From: Methylobacteriaceae bacterium
GTDB taxonomy: Bacteria > Pseudomonadota > Alphaproteobacteria > Rhizobiales > Beijerinckiaceae
Direction of reading: 5' to 3'
NCBI GenBank assembly: GCA_019247255.1
Contig: JAFAPJ010000049.1
Location: 1-12,601 of the forward strand
Length of the DNA stretch: 12,601 nucleotides
A program made the translations under genes and the position numbers. Positions within the stretch are counted from its first letter, which is position 1, and each line of letters begins with the position of its first letter. This document shows, one piece after another, positions 1 to 6,240 of this stretch. Under the pieces are notes generated by a model. It worked only from the letters and a program-made list of their open reading frames with translations. It did no database searches and had not been told where the DNA came from.

Positions 1-14
1 GCTCTGAGGCGGGC

Positions 15-56
15 CGTCGGCGACGACCGGACGGTCAGCCCGGCTGATCGCCGACG
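15..56. terminator. Inverted repeat at the 3' end of the LysR gene
   Basis: A perfect 9-bp inverted repeat, CGTCGGCGA at 15-23 and TCGCCGACG at 48-56, brackets the LysR stop codon (35-37). A smaller TCAGC/GCTGA dyad (35-39 and 43-47) lies inside it. It could form a stem-loop at the end of the LysR transcript, but there is no U-tract, so an intrinsic terminator is only a guess. GC-rich coding DNA yields such repeats by chance. I see nothing else in bases 1-34. Confidence 0.25.
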
Positions 57-940
57 AGGTGCTCGATCATCCAGCTGCCCGCGGGGCCGGGCGGCCGGTC
101 GCGCGGATAGACCGCGTACATCGGCATCCGGCCACCGAAGGGGAGGGCATCCTCGAGCTCGAGCGCGACGAGCCGGCCCGCCGAGAGGTCCTCCTCCACG
201 ATCCAGCGCGGCATGAGCCCCCAGCCGAGACCCGCCTGCAGGAAGGCGTGCTTCGCGCCGAGATCGGCGAGCCGCCAGGTCCGGGCGGACATGACGCCGT
301 AATCGCGCCCGGCCGTCAGCGTCGAGCGGTCGGTCAGGACGAGCTGCACCTCGGCCTGCAGCGCGCAGGGCGGCAGGGGGAGGCGCTCCCGCGCGAGCGT
401 GTGGTCGGGCGCCGCGACCGCGACCACCGGCACCTCCGCCAGGCGCACGCGGGCGAGCTCGTCCGGCACGATCGGGAGCGAGCCCATGATCCCGATAGCC
501 GAGCGCCCGTCGAGCACGGGCTCGACCACGGCGCCCAGCGCCTCGACCGAGAGGCGCAGCGGCACCGTCGGGTAGATCCGGCCGAAAGCCGCGACCGCCG
601 AGGTGAGGGCGCCCAGGGGGAACATGACGTCGATCACGATCCCGAGCTCCGGCTCAAGGCCGCCGGCGAGGCCCCTGGCCTTCGCGCGGAGCGCCTCGAC
701 CTGCCCGGCGATCGACTGGATGTCGGCGAGAAGCGCGCGGCCCTCGGCGGTGAGCCGGGGCTTCCAATCGCTGCGGTCGAAGAGCTTGATCCCGAGCTGG
801 TCCTCGAGGGTCGCGATGCCGTAGCTCACCGCCGATTGGGCGCGGCCGAGCCGGCGCGCGGCGGCCGAGAAGCTGCCCTCGCGCGCCGCCGCCAGGAGGA
901 TGCGCATCTGGTCGAGGGTCAGGCCGTCGATCATCTCCAT
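35..940 (-). CDS. LysR-family transcriptional regulator, probable regulator of the divergent quinone-detoxification operon
   Basis: LysR-type regulator of about 300 residues, the usual family length. The N-terminal winged helix-turn-helix spans about residues 8-66 and shows the typical pattern (REGSFSAAARRLGRAQSAVS, then LEDQLGIKLFDR). A linker helix (about 67-92) leads into a periplasmic-binding-protein-like effector domain (about 97-295). From ATG 940 the length is 301 aa. An AGGAG Shine-Dalgarno sits only 2 nt before that ATG but 8 nt before the next one at 934, so the true start may be 934 (299 aa). The gene is divergent from a WrbA-like/DoxX/VOC operon across a 119-bp gap, the standard arrangement for a LysR protein controlling its neighbour and itself. 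By analogy with E. coli YhaJ, which activates the DoxX-family gene yqjF in response to quinone-like breakdown products, the ligand may be a quinone or aromatic electrophile. That is inference; one cysteine (C192) is present. Confidence 0.93.
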   Translation of the reverse strand: MEMIDGLTLDQMRILLAAAREGSFSAAARRLGRAQSAVSYGIATLEDQLGIKLFDRSDWKPRLTAEGRALLADIQSIAGQVEALRAKARGLAGGLEPELGIVIDVMFPLGALTSAVAAFGRIYPTVPLRLSVEALGAVVEPVLDGRSAIGIMGSLPIVPDELARVRLAEVPVVAVAAPDHTLARERLPLPPCALQAEVQLVLTDRSTLTAGRDYGVMSARTWRLADLGAKHAFLQAGLGWGLMPRWIVEEDLSAGRLVALELEDALPFGGRMPMYAVYPRDRPPGPAGSWMIEHLVGDQPG

Positions 941-952
941 CGCTCCTGACGA

Positions 953-969
953 TCGAGTTTATCGAAACT
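953..969. promoter_or_regulatory. Candidate LysR operator in the divergent promoter region
   Basis: AGTTT (956-960), ATCG (961-964) and AAACT (965-969) form a perfect 5-bp inverted repeat with a 4-bp spacer. It overlaps a TCGA-N5-TCGA dyad at 953-965 that fits the T-N11-A pattern of LysR binding sites. It is the only AT-rich patch in the 119-bp gap. It lies 13-29 bp upstream of the LysR start, close enough for autorepression, and about 90-105 bp upstream of the WrbA-like start, suitable for activation. No convincing -35/-10 pair is visible in either direction. Binding is inferred from position and symmetry. Confidence 0.5.
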
Positions 970-1059
970 TCGTGGCTCCTGCGATCGTGCGGGACGGATT
1001 ACCTGGGCGTCAAGCTCGGCGGCGAAGGCCGTCCGAGGCGAGCCACAGGGAACCCCGAG

Positions 1060-1683
1060 ATGACGAAAGTCCTGATCGCTTTCTATTCCCGCACCGGCGT
1101 GACCGAGCAGCTGGCGAGCGCCATCGCCGAGGGCGCCCGGGCGGAAGGCGCCGAGGTGCGGCTGCGGCGCGCCCGCGAGTTCGTGCCCGCGGAGGTCATG
1201 GCCAAGGCGCAGGGCTGGAAGGAGCAGGCGGACGCCATGAACGCCCGCTACGAGGCGCCGACCGAGGCGGATGCCGAATGGGCGGACGCGATCGTGTTCG
1301 GCGGGCCGACCCGCTTCGGCGCGATCTCGGCCGAGCTCAAGGCCTATATCGACAGCCTCGGCGGGCTCTGGTTTCAGGGCAAGCTGAACGGCAAGGTGGG
1401 CTCCGCCTTCGGCTCGTCCTCGACGCCCCACGGCGGCAACGAATCGACGCTGATCTCGCTGTACAACCCGATGGCCCATCTCGGCCTCATCATCGTGCCG
1501 CTCGGCTATGCCGATCCGGCGATGTTCAAGGCCGGCACGCCCTACGGCGCGTCCTCCGTCTCGATGAACCAGGCCGCCCCGCCGAGCGCCGACGACCTCG
1601 AGGTCGCGCGCTTCCAGGGCCGCCGCATCGCGACGGTCGCCCGCGCGCTCAGCGCCGCGCACGTGACCGCCACCAAGGCCTGA
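1060..1683 (+). CDS. wrbA: WrbA-like NAD(P)H:quinone oxidoreductase (flavodoxin fold)
   Basis: Expected to be a cytosolic FMN enzyme that reduces quinones by two electrons to hydroquinones, avoiding semiquinone radicals and redox cycling. It has 207 residues (E. coli WrbA has 198) and a flavodoxin-like fold throughout. Visible elements are the FMN phosphate loop (YSRTGVT, 9-15), the WrbA-type flavin loop GGPTRFG (81-87), the GGLW segment (101-104), a second flavin loop STPHGGNES (121-129), the MAHLG histidine (H140) and the late AGTPYGAS motif (158-165), which matches the GGTPYGA of E. coli WrbA. The ATG at 1060 has AGGG 9 nt upstream. It is first in a three-gene operon with a DoxX protein (24-nt gap) and a ring-cleaving dioxygenase, so its hydroquinone product could feed the third enzyme. 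The symbol rests on overall similarity. A paralogous WrbA-family quinone reductase is possible, since many alphaproteobacteria carry several. Confidence 0.9.
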   Translation: MTKVLIAFYSRTGVTEQLASAIAEGARAEGAEVRLRRAREFVPAEVMAKAQGWKEQADAMNARYEAPTEADAEWADAIVFGGPTRFGAISAELKAYIDSLGGLWFQGKLNGKVGSAFGSSSTPHGGNESTLISLYNPMAHLGLIIVPLGYADPAMFKAGTPYGASSVSMNQAAPPSADDLEVARFQGRRIATVARALSAAHVTATKA

Positions 1684-1707
1684 CCGGCTCGCGCACGGAG
1701 AACAACC

Positions 1708-2130
1708 ATGACGAACGCCACCGCACCGGCCGCCGCGATCGGCCGGCTCCTTCTCTCGGCCATCTTCCTCCTGAGCGGCGTCAACAAGCTGACCGCGGCC
1801 GCCGCGACGCAAGGCTACATCGCCTCCGCCGGCTTGCCCTTCCCGGAGATCGCCTATTGGGTCGCGGTTCTCGTCGAGATCGGCGGCGGCCTCCTGCTTC
1901 TCGTCGGCTACCAGACCCGGCTCGCCGCCGCGGCGCTCGCGCTCTTCACGGTCGCGGCGGCCTTCGGCTTCCATGCCAAGTTCGGCGACCAGAACCAGTT
2001 CATCCACTTCATGAAGAACATCGCGATCGCGGGCGGCCTGCTTCAGGTTTTCGCCTTCGGGGCCGGCTCGTTCAGCCTTGATGGCCGCTCGGGGCGGAAC
2101 GCCCCGCTCGGTCGCGCGGCCGTCGCCTGA
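1708..2130 (+). CDS. DoxX-family small integral membrane protein
   Basis: A 140-residue inner-membrane protein with four predicted transmembrane helices at about residues 8-26, 47-67, 71-90 and 103-121. Family hallmarks are the first-helix pattern ending in FLLSGVNK (20-27), the acidic/glycine motif LVEIGGG (55-61) opening a membrane segment, GYQTR (67-71) in the following loop, and a last helix starting [11 protein letters not shown] (102-112). A short hydrophilic tail (122-140) follows. DoxX/YqjF/CatD-type proteins are repeatedly found with quinone or thiol-stress genes, but their biochemical activity is mostly unresolved. The start has GGAG 7 nt upstream. The gene lies 24 nt after the WrbA-like gene and 35 nt before the VOC dioxygenase gene, so co-transcription is likely. 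Confidence 0.88.
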   Translation: MTNATAPAAAIGRLLLSAIFLLSGVNKLTAAAATQGYIASAGLPFPEIAYWVAVLVEIGGGLLLLVGYQTRLAAAALALFTVAAAFGFHAKFGDQNQFIHFMKNIAIAGGLLQVFAFGAGSFSLDGRSGRNAPLGRAAVA

Positions 2131-2165
2131 CCGGGCGTCCCGGCACCGCGCGCGAGGAGCCTGCC

Positions 2166-3104
2166 ATGCAGCTCACCGGCCTCCATCACGTGACGGCGGT
2201 CACGGCCGACGCGCCGGGCAACCTGCGCTTCTATACGCAGGTGCTCGGCCTCCGGCTCGTGAAGAAGACGGTGAACCAGGACGACGTCTCGGCCTATCAC
2301 CTCTACTACGCCGACGCTCTCGCATCGCCCGGCTCGGACCTGACCTTCTTCGACTGGCCGGTCCGGCCGGAGCGGCGAGGCAACCGGACCGTGACCCGGA
2401 CGGGGCTGCGCGTCGCCGGCGAGGCCGCGCTCGGCTGGTGGGCGGACCACCTCGCGGCGCGCGGCGTCCAGCATGGCGGCATCGCGGAGCGGGACGGCCG
2501 GCTCGTCCTCGATTTCGAGGACCCGGAAGGGCAGCGGCTCACGCTGGTCGATGATCGCGGGGAGGGCGAGGCGCATCCCTGGGATCGCTCCCCGATCCCG
2601 ACCGAGCGGCAGGTGCGCGGGCTCGGTCCCGTCGAGCTGACGGTGCCGAACCTCGCCCCCACGGTCGAGATCCTCGAGAAGCTCATGGGCATGCGCCGCG
2701 AGCGCGGCTACGCGCTCCCGGACGGGCCGGTCGAGGTCTACGCCATGGGGCAGGGCGGTCCGGCGGCCGAATTGCACCTCGCGGAACGCCCTCGCCTGGC
2801 GCCTGCCGGGCCCGGGGCGGGCGGCGTGCACCATGTCGCCTTCCGCACGCCCGACAAGGCGAGCTACCGGGCCTGGGCCGATCGGCTCGCCGCGCTGCGG
2901 GTGCCGAATTCGGGTCCGGTGAACCGGTTCTACTTCGAGAGCCTGTATTTTCGCGAGCCGAACGGGATCCTGTTCGAGATCGCGACCGACGGGCCGGGCT
3001 TCGCGACGGACGAGCCGCTGGACAGCCTCGGCGAGTCGCTGGCGTTGCCCGCCTTCCTCGAAGCGCAGCGCGCGGAGATCGAGGCTGGGCTGAAGCCGCT
3101 CTGA
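2166..3104 (+). CDS. Ring-cleaving dioxygenase with two VOC domains (MhqO/PcpA-like)
   Basis: A 312-residue protein with two glyoxalase/VOC modules (about 3-130 and 150-275), the architecture of MhqO-type and PcpA-type (hydroquinone 1,2-) dioxygenases. Candidate Fe(II)/Mn(II) ligands match the family spacing: H7/H8 in [10 protein letters not shown]222/H223 in [10 protein letters not shown] and E271 in EPNGILFEI. PcpA uses His11, His227 and Glu276, so spacing is essentially conserved. Other family signatures are [14 protein letters not shown] (27-40) and SDLTFFDWP (57-65). The predicted role is ring opening of hydroquinone-type compounds, with the natural substrate unknown. The ATG at 2166 is well supported by GAGGAG 6 nt upstream. 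As last gene of the WrbA-DoxX operon it fits a reduce-then-cleave route for toxic quinones. Bacillus mhq operons likewise pair such a dioxygenase with quinone reductases and a DoxX protein. Confidence 0.88.
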   Translation: MQLTGLHHVTAVTADAPGNLRFYTQVLGLRLVKKTVNQDDVSAYHLYYADALASPGSDLTFFDWPVRPERRGNRTVTRTGLRVAGEAALGWWADHLAARGVQHGGIAERDGRLVLDFEDPEGQRLTLVDDRGEGEAHPWDRSPIPTERQVRGLGPVELTVPNLAPTVEILEKLMGMRRERGYALPDGPVEVYAMGQGGPAAELHLAERPRLAPAGPGAGGVHHVAFRTPDKASYRAWADRLAALRVPNSGPVNRFYFESLYFREPNGILFEIATDGPGFATDEPLDSLGESLALPAFLEAQRAEIEAGLKPL

Positions 3105-3128
3105 TCCGCTGCGCAGCGCCCCGATCAG
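3101..3128. terminator. Symmetrical element at the convergent VOC/xerD junction
   Basis: CTGATC (3101-3106) and GATCAG (3123-3128) form a perfect 6-bp inverted repeat enclosing the palindrome GCTGCGCAGC. Both converging stop codons (TGA 3102-3104; TGA on minus at 3125-3127) lie within the two arms. A bidirectional terminator would be expected in this 20-bp gap, but no U-tract follows on either side. Confidence 0.35.
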
Positions 3129-4120
3129 GCCGCGTCCTCTTCCCCGAGCGGATGGAGGCTCGCCATCATGGCGCGGGCGCGGGAGAGATCGACATGCGTG
3201 TAGATCTCGGTCGTGCCGAGATCGGCATGACCGAGCGTCTCCTGGATCGACCGGAGATCGACGCCGCCCGCCAGGAGATGCGTCGCGAAAGCGTGACGCA
3301 GCTTGTGCGGCGACAGCCTCTCGGGGCGCGGCAGGCCGGCGGCGCGGGCCGCCTCCTTGATCTCGGCGAGCGCCGCCTGACGGGTCAACGGCTTGCCGCC
3401 GTCGCGCACCGAGTGGAACAGCCAGACGTCCGAACGCGAGCCGTAGGCGGCCGCGAGCTCGCGCCAGCGCCCGATCGCCGCGACCGCCGTCGCGTGGAGC
3501 GGCACCAGCCGCTCCTTGTTGCCCTTGCCCCGGATCGTGAGCGCGCGGCTGCCCGGCCGCACGGCGCGGGCCGGCAGCGACACCGCCTCGCTGACCCGCA
3601 TGCCGGACGCGTAGAGCGTCTCGAGGAGCGCTGCACGGCGCGCGTAGCCCGCCTGGCGATAGAGCCCGACGCCGTCGTCCGCGGCCCGCTCGTGCGCGGT
3701 CTCGAGGAGGCGCGCGACCTCGTCGACGCCCGGCGTGTAGGGGAGGTCGCGGGTCCGCCGCATGGGCGCGAGCTCGCCGACCGGGTCGCGTGCGGCCAGC
3801 CCTTCGCCGACAAGGAAGCGGTGGAGGGTGCGCAGCACCGAGCGGCGATGGCTGAGCGTCGCGGGCGCGAAGCCGCGCGCATCGAGCCCGGCGAGATAGG
3901 TCCGGACGTCGTCCGCCCGGACGGCATCAAGCGCGAGGCCGCGCTCGGCGAGGAAGCCGAGATAGCAGGCGAGATCGTCCCGGTAAGTCGTGAGCGTCCC
4001 GGCGGCAGCGCCGCGCTCGGCCGCGAGCGCGTCAAGCCAGAGCTCGGCCTGGGCGGCGTTGCGCCGTGCAATGCGGCTCGCGCGGACGGTTGCGGGATCG
4101 GTCGCCATGGCCCGGAGCAT
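3125..4120 (-). CDS. xerD: XerC/XerD-type tyrosine recombinase, most like XerD
   Basis: Site-specific tyrosine recombinase; the Xer pair resolves chromosome dimers at dif with FtsK. It has 331 residues (E. coli XerD has 298). The N-terminal SAM-like core-binding domain spans about 22-107 (TYRDDLACYLGFL at 45-57) and the catalytic domain about 128-320. All six catalytic residues are visible: R175 (SGMRVSEAV), K199 (RGKGNKERL), H272 and R275 (SPHKLRHAFATHLL), H298 (LGHADLGTTEIYTH) and Y307. A Xer-typical polar/acidic C-tail follows. Residues 141-160, before the catalytic arginine, are longer than in E. coli XerD, as in other alphaproteobacterial XerD proteins to my knowledge. The start is uncertain: ATG 4120 and ATG 4108 are both in frame and neither has a clear Shine-Dalgarno. 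No integrase-like context, phage genes or att repeats are seen, so a housekeeping Xer is favoured; the XerD versus XerC choice is by similarity only. Confidence 0.88.
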   Translation of the reverse strand: MLRAMATDPATVRASRIARRNAAQAELWLDALAAERGAAAGTLTTYRDDLACYLGFLAERGLALDAVRADDVRTYLAGLDARGFAPATLSHRRSVLRTLHRFLVGEGLAARDPVGELAPMRRTRDLPYTPGVDEVARLLETAHERAADDGVGLYRQAGYARRAALLETLYASGMRVSEAVSLPARAVRPGSRALTIRGKGNKERLVPLHATAVAAIGRWRELAAAYGSRSDVWLFHSVRDGGKPLTRQAALAEIKEAARAAGLPRPERLSPHKLRHAFATHLLAGGVDLRSIQETLGHADLGTTEIYTHVDLSRARAMMASLHPLGEEDAA

Positions 4121-4171
4121 CGGGGAGCTGGGTTAAGCCGACCCCAACGGGCCCCACGGACTTCTTGTCAA
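4120..4171 (-). promoter_or_regulatory. Weak candidate xerD promoter
   Basis: Reading on the minus strand, a perfect TTGACA -35 hexamer lies at 4171-4166 inside CTTTTGACAAG, 45 nt before the ATG at 4120. The region 17-18 nt downstream (GTTGGG) is a poor -10 box. The rest of the 129-bp xerD/mazG gap shows no better promoter in either direction. Confidence 0.28.
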
Positions 4172-4249
4172 AAGACCGCTTATGCGAATCGCGGATGGCC
4201 GTGCGCGGGTGATCGTGCGCCTGGCGCCCTCTTCGCGTAGGACGCCCGC

Positions 4250-5101
4250 ATGAGCGTCGACCGAGCGAAGCCCCGTCCGTCCCGCGACATCGCGGACCTG
4301 CTGGCCATCATGGCGGCCCTGCGTGACCCCGTCGGCGGCTGCGCCTGGGACCAGGCCCAGAGCTTCGCGACCATCGCGCCCTATACGCTGGAGGAGGCCT
4401 ACGAGGTGGCGGACGCGATCGCGCGCGGCGACCTCGACGATCTGCGTGACGAGCTCGGCGATCTCCTGCTGCAGGTCGTGTTCCACGCCCGCATGGCCGA
4501 GGAGGAAGGCGCCTTCGCGTTCCCGGATGTGGTCGAGGCGATCACCGCGAAGCTCATCCGGCGCCATCCGCACGTGTTCGGCGACGCGCGCGGGCTCTCG
4601 CCCGAGGCCGTCAAGGCGCAATGGGATGAGATCAAGGCGGCCGAGAAGGCCGCGCGCGCCGAGCGGCGGGGACCGGCTCAGCCGAGCAGCGTGCTCGACG
4701 GCGTGCCGCTGCCGCTGCCGGCGCTGACCCGGGCCGACAAGCTGACCCGGAAGGCCGCCAAGGTCGGGTTCAGCTGGACCACGACGGACGACGTCGTCGC
4801 GAAGGTCGAGGAGGAGCTGCGCGAGGTCCGTGAGGCCGTGCGCCAGACCGGGGCGAGTTCCGACGCGGTCGCCGAGGAGGTCGGCGACCTCCTGTTCACG
4901 GTCGCGAACCTCGCCCGGCATCTCGAGGTCGATCCGGAGGCGGCGCTCGCCGCCGCGAACCGCAAGTTCGAGCGCCGTTTCCGGTTCGTCGAGCGGTGCC
5001 TCGCGGAGGCTGGACGGTCGCCCGCGACGTCGGACCTCGCCGAGATGGACCGCCTCTGGGACGTGGCGAAAGCCGCCGAACGCGCCGGCGACCTCGTCTG
5101 A
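4250..5101 (+). CDS. mazG: Nucleoside triphosphate pyrophosphohydrolase MazG
   Basis: Hydrolyses (d)NTPs to NMPs and pyrophosphate in the cytosol, acting as a house-cleaning enzyme and, in E. coli, lowering ppGpp during starvation. The 283-residue protein has the full tandem-domain layout (E. coli about 263 aa). The N-terminal MazG domain (about 15-115) has CAWDQAQSF (31-39), the metal-binding EEAYE (48-52), DELGDLL (67-73) and RRHPHVFGD (104-112). The C-terminal domain (about 160-250) has KAAKVGFSW (168-176), EELREVREA (188-196), EEVGDLLFTVANLARH (209-224) and ANRKFERRF (236-244). In E. coli the C-terminal domain carries the main catalytic activity, and its acidic residues (E188, E189, E192, E210, D213) are all present here. 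The ATG at 4250 is preceded by TAGGA with about 7 nt spacing. It is divergent from xerD and convergent with the IalB-family gene. Confidence 0.95.
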   Translation: MSVDRAKPRPSRDIADLLAIMAALRDPVGGCAWDQAQSFATIAPYTLEEAYEVADAIARGDLDDLRDELGDLLLQVVFHARMAEEEGAFAFPDVVEAITAKLIRRHPHVFGDARGLSPEAVKAQWDEIKAAEKAARAERRGPAQPSSVLDGVPLPLPALTRADKLTRKAAKVGFSWTTTDDVVAKVEEELREVREAVRQTGASSDAVAEEVGDLLFTVANLARHLEVDPEAALAAANRKFERRFRFVERCLAEAGRSPATSDLAEMDRLWDVAKAAERAGDLV

Positions 5102-5110
5102 CCGAGAGCG

Positions 5111-5136
5111 GGCGAGGGCGCGCGAGCCCCCTCGCC
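5111..5136. terminator. Hairpin at the convergent mazG/ialB junction
   Basis: GGCGAGGG (5111-5118) and CCCTCGCC (5129-5136) form a perfect 8-bp stem with a 10-nt loop in the 42-bp gap between two converging stop codons. Position and stem strength suit a bidirectional terminator. No U-tract follows, so rho-independent function is uncertain. Confidence 0.5.
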
Positions 5137-5143
5137 TGCCGAC

Positions 5144-5965
5144 TTACTGGCGCGGCGGCTGCCCGGCCGCGGCCGGTGCCGGCGTACCACCCGCGGCCGG
5201 CGCGGCCGCGCCGCCGGCGTTGCTCTGCTCGAGGCGCTTGCGCAGCTCCTCGCTGCGCTTCTCGAGCTCGTCCTGCAGGCGCTTCTGCTGCTCTTCCAGG
5301 ACCTTCGGGTCGATCGGCGCGCCGTCGAAGGCCTTAGCGAAGCCGGCGAGGGGCACCACGAAGGTGACCTCGCGGCCGACCTGGTTCTGCACGCTCACGT
5401 TGATGTTCGTGCCCTTCTTCATCGCGGCGACGAGGTCGTCCTTGAGCCCGACCGTCTCAGCGAAGCAGCCGTTCGGGAAGCAGATCGTGTAGGTGCCGGC
5501 GAGCGGCGAGGATTGGTCGACCGCGAAGCGGATGCCGGGCTTCAGGAGCAGGCCGAGCGGCATGAGGAAGCGCACGACCTTCTGGCTCTGCGCGCCCTTC
5601 ACATCATAGACCGCGGTCGCGAGAACCGGCTGGCCCTGGTCCGACACGAAGTCGCGCGTCGTGTAGCAGATCTCGGCGTTGTTGGCCGGATCCTTGCCGC
5701 AAACCTTGGTCCATTCGGTCTGCGAGGGCTCGGCCTTCACGTTGACGATGAGCGGCCCGGTCTGGGCCTGCTGGCCCTGGAGAGCGCCGCCCTGCTGTGC
5801 GGGCGCGGCCGGCTGAGCGGGCTGCTGCTGCGCCTGGACGGGCGCGGGCGCGGCGGGACGGGGCTGCGCCGGCCTCTGCGGCGTCTGCGCCCCGGCCGCG
5901 CCGGCGATGGCGCAAAGAAGCCCGACCGGCACCGCCAAACGAGCGATTCGCGTCGTTGAAGACAT
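5144..5965 (-). CDS. Invasion-associated locus B (IalB) family secreted protein
   Basis: A 273-residue exported protein. Residues 1-26 form a signal peptide (RIAR, a hydrophobic stretch to AGAAGA, then QT), with signal peptidase I cleavage predicted after A26. C18 is not in a lipobox because the preceding residue is Leu. Residues 27-70 are a Pro/Gln/Ala-rich low-complexity linker. The IalB-type domain spans about 80-215: EWTKVCG (84-90), EICYTTRDF (98-106), VRFLMPLGLLLKPGIRF (131-147) and GTYTICFPNGCFAE (157-170). Four cysteines (C89, C100, C162, C167) probably form disulfides. Residues 219-247 are a highly charged helix, likely coiled coil (EEQQKRLQDELEKRSEELRK), then a Gly/Ala/Pro tail. Start 5965 is chosen over ATG 5983 because GAGGA sits about 9 nt upstream; nothing suitable precedes 5983. 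The family is named for a Bartonella invasion factor but is widespread in free-living alphaproteobacteria, where its role is unknown. No virulence role should be inferred. Confidence 0.87.
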   Translation of the reverse strand: MSSTTRIARLAVPVGLLCAIAGAAGAQTPQRPAQPRPAAPAPVQAQQQPAQPAAPAQQGGALQGQQAQTGPLIVNVKAEPSQTEWTKVCGKDPANNAEICYTTRDFVSDQGQPVLATAVYDVKGAQSQKVVRFLMPLGLLLKPGIRFAVDQSSPLAGTYTICFPNGCFAETVGLKDDLVAAMKKGTNINVSVQNQVGREVTFVVPLAGFAKAFDGAPIDPKVLEEQQKRLQDELEKRSEELRKRLEQSNAGGAAAPAAGGTPAPAAAGQPPRQ

Positions 5966-6107
5966 CCCCAAATTCCTCGTCATCTTTGAAAGAGTTCGTC
6001 GCGTCCGGACGGGTGCCGGGTGGGCATCTCGGCACATGCGCGGGCGCTCCTTCCTCGGCGAATGAGGCGAAGGAAAGACGCGGCCCGTTCCTGTAGCGCT
6101 CCGACCC

Positions 6108-6128
6108 GGGATTGGCCAGCGCCAACCC
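6108..6128. promoter_or_regulatory. Operator-like dyad in the ialB / 6241-gene divergent region
   Basis: TTGGC (6112-6116) and GCCAA (6121-6125) form a perfect inverted repeat with a 4-nt centre. It extends outward by GG/CC on both sides with one mismatch. It lies about 115 bp upstream of the plus-strand gene and about 145 bp upstream of the IalB-family gene. No protein partner can be assigned. The 275-bp divergent region (5966-6240) otherwise shows no clear -35/-10 pair. Confidence 0.35.
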
Positions 6129-6147
6129 GCATCGGATCGGGCGATGC
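6129..6147. promoter_or_regulatory. Second inverted repeat adjoining the 6108-6128 dyad
   Basis: GCATCG (6129-6134) and CGATGC (6142-6147) form a perfect 6-bp inverted repeat with a 7-nt centre, directly next to the preceding dyad. Two adjacent symmetrical elements between divergent genes suggest a regulator site or a leader-RNA hairpin. Chance is not excluded in DNA this GC-rich. Confidence 0.33.
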
Positions 6148-6240
6148 TGCGCAAAGCCGGGGACAGCTGGTGGAGAGTCCTGCGGGCCGGCGAGGACGCG
6201 CCTATGTTGCCGCGACTGATTCGGACCGACCTCCCCCGGA

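Noticed and set aside
900..2081. 393-codon plus-strand frame overlapping the WrbA-like and DoxX genes
   Set aside because: It is in a different frame from two clearly recognisable proteins and has an Arg-rich composition without motifs.
3125..4120. Possibility that the tyrosine recombinase marks an integrated mobile element
   Set aside because: No tRNA gene, att-like direct repeats, phage or transfer genes, or change in base composition are visible; neighbours are core genes.
4165..4186. Possible mazG promoter TTGTCA ... TATGCG
   Set aside because: The spacing between the two hexamers is only 10 nt, far from the 16-18 nt needed.
3152..4240. 362-codon plus-strand frame opposite xerD
   Set aside because: It is antisense to a recombinase with all catalytic residues, with skewed Arg/Ala/Gly composition and no domain pattern.
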